Source of the DNA: Streptomyces sp. NBC_00353
GTDB lineage: Bacteria > Actinomycetota > Actinomycetes > Streptomycetales > Streptomycetaceae
Reading direction: 5' to 3'
DNA: 64,000 bases
NCBI RefSeq assembly: GCF_036108815.1
Contig: NZ_CP107985.1
Span: forward strand, 4,836,001 to 4,900,000
Shown: piece after piece, positions 59,365 through 64,000 of the stretch
How positions within the stretch are numbered: position 1 is the stretch's first letter
Layout of the letters: each line of letters starts with the position of its first letter
The notes under the pieces: generated by a model
What the model saw: the letters and a program-made list of their open reading frames with translations, nothing else
The model's database searches: none
Told to the model about the DNA's origin: nothing
Made by a program: the position numbers and the translations under genes

Positions 59365-59391
59365 TCCCCCATGCCCTGGGGCCATGGGGGA
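59365..59391. terminator. terminator hairpins after DUF3027
   Basis: TCCCCCATG (59365-59373) pairs with CATGGGGGA (59383-59391). A second small hairpin CCCCT-cga-AGGGG lies at 59352-59364. They follow the DUF3027 stop by about 85 bases on its strand. Confidence 0.55.
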
Positions 59392-59400
59392 GATCGAGGA

Positions 59401-59431
59401 CGAAGCGGTCACCGGACGAAGCGGTCACCGG
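59401..59431. repeat. 16-bp tandem duplication
   Basis: CGAAGCGGTCACCGG occurs at 59401-59415 and again at 59417-59431, period 16. It lies between the terminator hairpins and the DUF3027 stop. Probably a slippage event without function. Confidence 0.6.
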
Positions 59432-59475
59432 GTGGCCGGGCAGCGCAAGCCCGGATCCCCCGGCGACGAGGAGCG

Positions 59476-60411
59476 TCAGGAGTGGCCGAGGTCCTCCGAC
59501 GGCGCATCCGGCTCCGCCGGAACCGACCCGCCGTCCCTCGCCGGGCGCAGCAGGTACTCGTCCACCTGCATCGTGTCCAGAGCGTGCGGCGCCGGCTTCG
59601 GCGGCTTCGGCATCACCGCGGCCTCCGAATGCCCACCGCACCCGTACGACAGCGAGACGACCCGCCCGTCCGCCGGGCTGAACTCGTTCGCGCACACCCC
59701 GAACGCCTGCCGCAGGGATCCTGCGATCGGCACCAGGAAGGCGCACGTGTCGCAGGACGCCGGTGCCGCCTGCGCCATCGGCGTCTTCGCGCCGAATGCC
59801 TCGTCCCACCGGTCGGCCGCCGCATGCAGCCCGTACCGGGACAGCACCCGCGCCCGCCGCATCCCGAGCTCTTCGGCGACCGCCGCGATCGAGCCGCGGT
59901 CCGTCGCCTCCGGGCGCGTCGTCAGCTCCGCGTCCTCCGCGTCGACGAGATCGGCCAGTTCCTCCGACATCTCGGAGACCACCGAGTTCGGCGGCGGCTC
60001 GTCCTCGCCGGTGTACCCGGGCTCCAGCCGGAGATCCTCCGCCTCGGTGGGCAGCAGATCGCCGGGTCCCATGTCGCCGGGGCGCAGCCGTTCGCTCCAC
60101 GGCACCCACTCGGGGGCGAGCAGCGCATCCGTCCCGGGCAGCAGTACCGCCTCGTCGAGCGTGACGTTCTTGGCGCGGGAGGCCCTGGCGACCGTCACCG
60201 CCCAGCGCCAGCCCCGGTAGCCGGGCTCCTTGCACTCGAAGTAGTGCGTGACGACCCGGTCCCCTTCGGAGACCAGCGCCACATGCTCACCGACCACTCC
60301 TGGCGCGGCGGCTTCCTCGGCCGCCGAGCGCGCGAGGTCTACCGCCTCGGCGCACAGGCGGTCGGGGGCAGGGGTACGGGCAGTACGGCTTCGCGTCGTA
60401 GCAGCACTCAC
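59476..60411 (-). CDS. DUF3027 protein, probable zinc-binding
   Basis: 311 residues from GTG 60411. Actinobacterial family DUF3027. Central motif VTHYFECKEPGYRGWRW; later four Cys that may bind zinc: ASCDTCAFLVPI, GVCANEFSPADG and YGCGGHSEAA. The last part is proline and acidic residues. Function unknown; the Cys set suggests nucleic-acid or protein binding. Preceded by 403 bases without a gene. Confidence 0.82.
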   Translation of the reverse strand: MSAATTRSRTARTPAPDRLCAEAVDLARSAAEEAAAPGVVGEHVALVSEGDRVVTHYFECKEPGYRGWRWAVTVARASRAKNVTLDEAVLLPGTDALLAPEWVPWSERLRPGDMGPGDLLPTEAEDLRLEPGYTGEDEPPPNSVVSEMSEELADLVDAEDAELTTRPEATDRGSIAAVAEELGMRRARVLSRYGLHAAADRWDEAFGAKTPMAQAAPASCDTCAFLVPIAGSLRQAFGVCANEFSPADGRVVSLSYGCGGHSEAAVMPKPPKPAPHALDTMQVDEYLLRPARDGGSVPAEPDAPSEDLGHS

Positions 60412-60814
60412 AGGTCTCGCTTCTCTCCATACGCCGTCTCACGAGCGCGCCAGCAGATCCATCGATTACGGCCATAACGGTTGCGGGCGGAGCGGACCTG
60501 GGGGCCGCGTCGACGTCCACACCCGTTGTGCCTGCCTCGGGCGCGCCTTCTGCTATCCATTCTGCGGGATCGCCGAGAGGCGCGCGGCCAAGAACAACCG
60601 CCGGTGGCGCGCTACGCACGCTACCCTCTCCGCCGCTCCCCGCCCACCTGCCCGTCCCAAACAAGGCCGTATCCACTGCCGTGTCCGTGTCAGAGCGGAC
60701 CCGGCAGCGGCGACTACGGGCGCCCGCGGTCCTCACTGGCCCGACAGGGCGGCGCTCATCGCGCCTCGCACCGTTCTCGGTTCGTTACCGGTGTGACTGG
60801 GGCACTATGACGGG
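60412..60814. other. gene-free region with divergent promoters
   Basis: 403 bases between the divergent DUF3027 and MFS genes. An imperfect dyad, ATTACGGCCATAAC, lies near 60466-60479, about 55 bases from DUF3027. CACTAT lies about 8 bases before the MFS start (60815), so the MFS mRNA is probably leaderless. No reading frame here has coding character and no RNA fold stands out. Confidence 0.5.
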
Positions 60815-62245
60815 GTGGCTTCCGCCAGGTCGCACGACGGGTCCGGCCCGCTCCGCAGGACGGGCCGGACGATCGGTCATGCCCTGCACGCGCCGTTCAC
60901 CGGCACAGCGAAGGGCATCCGCAAGGCGACCCACGCCCACGGCGCCGGCGAATCCGGGCTCGGCAAACTGATCGAGCTGCATGCCGTGAACGGCGCGGGC
61001 GACGTGATGATCACGGTCGCGCTCGCCTCGACGGTGTTCTTCTCCGTGCCTACGGACGAGGCCCGCGGGCGCGTCGCCCTCTATCTCGCCGTCACGATGG
61101 CGCCCTTCACGCTCCTCGCCCCCGTCATCGGCCCGCTCCTGGACCGCCTGCCGCACGGCCGCCGCGCCGCGATGGCGGGCGCCATGCTGGCCCGGGCGCT
61201 GCTGGCACTCACCATGTCCAGCGCGGTCGCCACAGGCGGTCTGGAGCTGTATCCGGCGGCGCTGGGCGTCCTGGTCTCCTCGAAGGCGTACGGGGTCGTA
61301 CGCAGCGCGGTCGTGCCGCGCCTGCTGCCACCCGGTTTCTCCCTGGTGAAGGCGAACTCCCGGGTCACCCTGGCCGGGCTGCTGGCCACCGGTGTGGCGG
61401 CGCCGATCGGGGCCGGGCTGCAGACCGTCGGATCCGGCTGGCCGCTGTACGGCGCGTGCGTGATCTTCATCGGCGGCACCGTGCTCGCCTTCACACTGCC
61501 GCGCAAGGTCGACTCGGCGAAGGGCGAGCGCCGGGCCCAGCTGGTCGAGCACCACGTCCATCAGCCGTTGGCCAAACCGTCCAAGGCCAACGGAAAAAGG
61601 ACCAACGGCAAGAAAGCCACCACGAGGTCCGGGGAGAAGGAGAGGCGGCCGGGGCTGCGGACCGTCGGGCCGTCCGTCCTGCACGGGCTCCAGGCGAACG
61701 CCGCGCACCGCGCCCTCTCCGGCTTCCTGATCTTCTTCCTGGCGTTCCTGCTGCGTGAGCAGCCGCTGGCCGGGCAGAGCGCCGCCGTCTCGCTCGGCAT
61801 CGTCGGTGTCGCGGCCGGTGTCGGCAACGCCCTCGGTACGGCCATGGGCTCCTGGCTCCGGACCCGCGGCCCCGAGGTGATCATCGCCTCGGTGCTGGGG
61901 CTGGCGCTCGGCATCGCCGTCCTCGCCGCGGTCTTCTTCTCCACCCTGATGGTCGCCGCGCTCAGTGCGATGGCGGGCTTCACCCAGGCGCTGTCCAAGC
62001 TGTCGCTGGACGCGATGATCCAGCGCGACGTGCCGGAGGAGGTACGGACCTCCGCGTTCGCCCGGTCCGAGACACTGCTGCAGATGGCCTGGGTGATCGG
62101 CGGCGGCATCGGCATCTCTCTCCCCCTCAACGGCGTACTGGGGATGTCGGTCGCTGCGGGGATCCTCGCCCTGGGTGCGGCAGCCTCCGTACGGGGTCTG
62201 CTGAGCGCCGCGCGGCGCGGCTCGCCGCACCCCCGCGTGGCGTGA
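60815..62245 (+). CDS. MFS transporter
   Basis: 476 residues from GTG 60815. Roughly ten to twelve hydrophobic helices separated by a basic/Lys-rich loop in the middle (about 245-280: KPSKANGKRTNGKKATTRSG). Motif A-like PVIGPLLDRLPHGRRAAMAG after helix 2. Resembles actinobacterial MFS proteins near the futalosine pathway genes. Substrate unknown. It is followed by DUF2771 after 27 bases. Confidence 0.8.
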   Translation: MASARSHDGSGPLRRTGRTIGHALHAPFTGTAKGIRKATHAHGAGESGLGKLIELHAVNGAGDVMITVALASTVFFSVPTDEARGRVALYLAVTMAPFTLLAPVIGPLLDRLPHGRRAAMAGAMLARALLALTMSSAVATGGLELYPAALGVLVSSKAYGVVRSAVVPRLLPPGFSLVKANSRVTLAGLLATGVAAPIGAGLQTVGSGWPLYGACVIFIGGTVLAFTLPRKVDSAKGERRAQLVEHHVHQPLAKPSKANGKRTNGKKATTRSGEKERRPGLRTVGPSVLHGLQANAAHRALSGFLIFFLAFLLREQPLAGQSAAVSLGIVGVAAGVGNALGTAMGSWLRTRGPEVIIASVLGLALGIAVLAAVFFSTLMVAALSAMAGFTQALSKLSLDAMIQRDVPEEVRTSAFARSETLLQMAWVIGGGIGISLPLNGVLGMSVAAGILALGAAASVRGLLSAARRGSPHPRVA

Positions 62246-62272
62246 GCCGGGGCGACCGATAACCTTCGGCCC

Positions 62273-62752
62273 ATGACCGTTGCGTTCTTCTCCGGTAAGG
62301 GCCGTCGTATCGGCGTCGCTCTTGGTGCCGTGTCCGCGGGACTCCTTGTCCTGTCCGCCTGCGACAAGCCGACGCCGCTCGCCACCGTGACGGTCGGCGA
62401 CACCTCGGTGACCACCGAGGCGTCCTGCTACAACGACGGCGACGCCCTCAAGGACTCGCAGATCAAGACCTGCCTGAACAAGAAGGCGGAGAAGTCCGTC
62501 GAGGTCGCGATGGACGACAAGGTCCGCTTCGGCGTCGACCCTGAGATCGCGGACAAGGGCTGGACGCTCTTCATCAACGGCCAGCAGGCCGAGCAGGAGC
62601 CCTACAAGAAGACCTACCGGTCCATCCCGGGCAGTGCCTTCTTCTCCAGCCAGACCGGCGGGACCACGAACAAGACGCAGGTCAGCATCGTGGAGACCGA
62701 CGGCAAGAAGCTCACCGGCATCTGGCACTTCGAGCTCAAGAAGACCGACTGA
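62273..62752 (+). CDS. DUF2771 lipoprotein
   Basis: 159 residues from ATG 62273. A signal peptide ends in a lipobox LVLSACDK (Cys at about residue 30), so the protein is lipid-anchored outside the membrane. The mature part is beta-rich with VTVGDTSVTTEASCYNDGD and SIVETDGKKLTGIWHFEL. DUF2771 is a family of unknown function. Preceded by TAACCT near the ATG, so a short leader is likely. It lies between the MFS gene and mqnB. Confidence 0.82.
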   Translation: MTVAFFSGKGRRIGVALGAVSAGLLVLSACDKPTPLATVTVGDTSVTTEASCYNDGDALKDSQIKTCLNKKAEKSVEVAMDDKVRFGVDPEIADKGWTLFINGQQAEQEPYKKTYRSIPGSAFFSSQTGGTTNKTQVSIVETDGKKLTGIWHFELKKTD

Positions 62753-62781
62753 TCCCCTCCTGACCTGGGAGGGCCCTCCCC

Positions 62782-63516
62782 GTGCGTGTGCTTGTCGTGA
62801 CCGCTGTCCCGGTGGAACGGGACGCGGTCACGCGTGCGTTCACGGACAGACCGCAGGTCCTCGATGTGCCCGGCGCCGAGCTGCACCGCGCCGGCGCCCT
62901 CGATGTCGTCGCGGGCGGCGCGGGTCCGGCTTCCGCGGCCGCCGCGGCCGCCTTCGCCCTGGCCTCGGGGGCCGGGGCGGGGGTCGGTCCCGGAGCCGGG
63001 GCGGGACCGTACGGCCTGGTCGTCTCGGCCGGGATCGGCGGCGGGTTCGCGCCCGACGCCCCCGTCGGTTCCCTCGTCGTGGCGAGTGGGATCGTCGCCG
63101 CCGATCTGGGCGCCGAGACCCCCGACGGCTTCGTGCCCGTCACCGCCCTGGGCTTCGGACGGGAACGGTTCGTGCCGCCGCCCGACCTGGTACGGGACGT
63201 GGCCGCGGCCACCGGCGCGCTGACCGGCGAGGTCCTCACCGTCTCCACCGTGACCGGCAGCGCCGGACGCGCAGCCGCCCTGCGCACCGCCCACCCGCAC
63301 GCCGTCGCCGAGGCCATGGAGGGCTTCGGGGTCGCCGAGGCCGCCGAGCGGCTGCGCGTACCGGTGCTGGAGATCCGGGCCGTCTCGAACGCCGTCGGCC
63401 CGCGCGACCGGGACGCCTGGCGCATCGGCGACGCGCTGACCGCGCTCACCGAGGCGTTCGGGAAGCTCACCCCCGTACTGGAAGGCTGGACCACTCCCCA
63501 TGACCGACACCGCTGA
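62782..63516 (+). CDS. mqnB: futalosine hydrolase
   Basis: 244 residues. Nucleosidase that releases hypoxanthine from futalosine, second step of the futalosine route to menaquinone. PNP/MTAN-like fold: VLVVTAVPVERDAVTRAF, VVSAGIGGGFAP, and AVAEAMEGFGVAEAAERL with the catalytic Glu/Asp region later (RAVSNAVGPRDRDAWR). A Gly/Ala repeat (GAGAGVGPGAGAGP) sits between strands. GTG start at 62782. It overlaps mqnD by 17 bases. Confidence 0.88.
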   Translation: MRVLVVTAVPVERDAVTRAFTDRPQVLDVPGAELHRAGALDVVAGGAGPASAAAAAAFALASGAGAGVGPGAGAGPYGLVVSAGIGGGFAPDAPVGSLVVASGIVAADLGAETPDGFVPVTALGFGRERFVPPPDLVRDVAAATGALTGEVLTVSTVTGSAGRAAALRTAHPHAVAEAMEGFGVAEAAERLRVPVLEIRAVSNAVGPRDRDAWRIGDALTALTEAFGKLTPVLEGWTTPHDRHR

Positions 63517-64000
63517 CACCACCGGCGACGCCCTGCGCATCGCCTTCTCGCCGTGCCCGAACGACACGTTCGTCTTCGACGCCTGGGCGCACGGCCGGGT
63601 CCCCGGCGCGCCCGCCCTCGATGTCACGTTCGCCGACATCGACCTCACCAACGGCATGGCCGAGCGCGGCGAGCTGGACGTACTGAAGGTGTCGTACGCG
63701 GTGCTGCCCTGGGTCCTGGAGGAGTACGCGCTGCTGCCCTGCGGCGGGGCGCTGGGGCGCGGCTGCGGGCCGCTCGTCCTGACGAAGGAGCCGGGTACGG
63801 ATCTGACGGGGAAGACCGTCGCCGTGCCGAGCGAGCGCTCGACCGCCTATCTGCTGTTCCGGCTCTGGGCGGCGGATGTCGTCCCGGGTGACGTCGGCGA
63901 GATCGTCGTCATGCCGTTCGACGAGATCATGCCCGCCGTACGGGACGGGAAGGTGGACGCCGGTCTCGTCATCCACGAGGCGCGGTTCACCTACCGGAAC
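63500..64000 (+). CDS. mqnD: 1,4-dihydroxy-6-naphthoate synthase, 5' part
   Basis: Partial, at least 167 residues; it continues past the right edge. Enzyme of the futalosine pathway that converts cyclic de-hypoxanthine futalosine to 1,4-dihydroxy-6-naphthoate. Begins with RIAFSPCPNDTFVFDAWAHG, the family's substrate-binding N-terminus, and later FADIDLTNGMAERGELDVLK and VPSERSTAYLLFRLWAA. Start ATG 63500 overlaps the mqnB stop. The mqnB-mqnD order agrees with Streptomyces. Confidence 0.92.
   Translation, partial: MTDTADTTGDALRIAFSPCPNDTFVFDAWAHGRVPGAPALDVTFADIDLTNGMAERGELDVLKVSYAVLPWVLEEYALLPCGGALGRGCGPLVLTKEPGTDLTGKTVAVPSERSTAYLLFRLWAADVVPGDVGEIVVMPFDEIMPAVRDGKVDAGLVIHEARFTYRN

Noticed and set aside
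59401..59431. Regulatory direct repeat
   Set aside because: A 16-base tandem copy in a terminator region, with no promoter next to it; slippage is a simpler explanation.
56110..60477. A 1455-codon open frame on the plus strand
   Set aside because: It is antisense to the sacsin-like gene and DUF3027. The protein is low-complexity Arg/Gly/Gln and matches nothing known.
1..64000. tRNA or rRNA genes
   Set aside because: No tRNA cloverleaf with a CCA end or rRNA signature was recognised on either strand; the 16S-complementary stretch at 414-427 is only 14 bases.

Overview
The window is chromosomal DNA from a Streptomyces or close relative. It is very GC-rich with strong third-position GC bias, and many starts are GTG or TTG. 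It carries a conservon operon, futalosine-pathway menaquinone genes (mqnB, mqnD), a CitA-type citrate synthase, and several actinobacterial families (TIGR03084, DUF2530, DUF2771, DUF3027, DUF742). I found no rRNA, tRNA or CRISPR array. Most of it looks like chromosome core, with small mobile or repeated pieces laid over it.

Layout. 1-2.6 kb: the 5' end of a PAS-domain protein, an apparent structured RNA with its own promoter, mini-ORF and terminator, then pdxH and citA. 2.7-13 kb: an eight-gene, mostly start/stop-overlapping minus-strand operon (TIGR03084 protein, AtuA-like protein, biotin-dependent acyl-CoA carboxylase beta and alpha, acyl-CoA dehydrogenase, 4-coumarate-type CoA ligase, enoyl-CoA hydratase, TetR). 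A large palindrome upstream of the first gene is the likely TetR operator. This set fits catabolism of a branched or terpenoid acid as CoA thioesters. 13-20.2 kb: a Nudix protein, a 168-bp MITE-like element, an EamA exporter divergent from a LysR regulator, a serine hydrolase and a large FAD/Fe-S oxidase.

20.3-27.1 kb: phased TACGTC repeats lead into a conservon (cvnA-D plus two P450s, the first lacking the ExxR arginine), then serC. 27.1-33 kb: a DUF4259 protein, an IS110-family element with a structured non-coding flank (possible bridge RNA), GNAT, a secreted propeller-like protein, SGNH hydrolase, XRE-cupin and TetR regulators. 33-38 kb: an AAA/TPR ATPase coupled to a TPR-membrane protein, converging on a MarR-ATPase-permease ABC export operon.

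38-51 kb: a C1-family peptidase, cupin/zinc-ribbon protein, proline iminopeptidase, secreted zinc amidase, aldo/keto reductase, PadR, alpha/beta hydrolase, a 29-residue membrane peptide, RNA ligase-like protein, MarR-MFS efflux pair, ribbon-helix-helix protein, NCS2 purine permease and DUF2530 protein. 51-64 kb: a CtpE-like P-type ATPase, two tandem secreted paralogues with near-identical ends, a large sacsin-like ATPase, DUF3027, an MFS transporter, a DUF2771 lipoprotein, mqnB and the start of mqnD.

The recurring theme is local autoregulation. At least five regulators (TetR, XRE, two MarR, PadR) have a good inverted repeat at or just upstream of their own promoter or start codon. Function assignments rest on motifs and remembered family knowledge; no database search was run.
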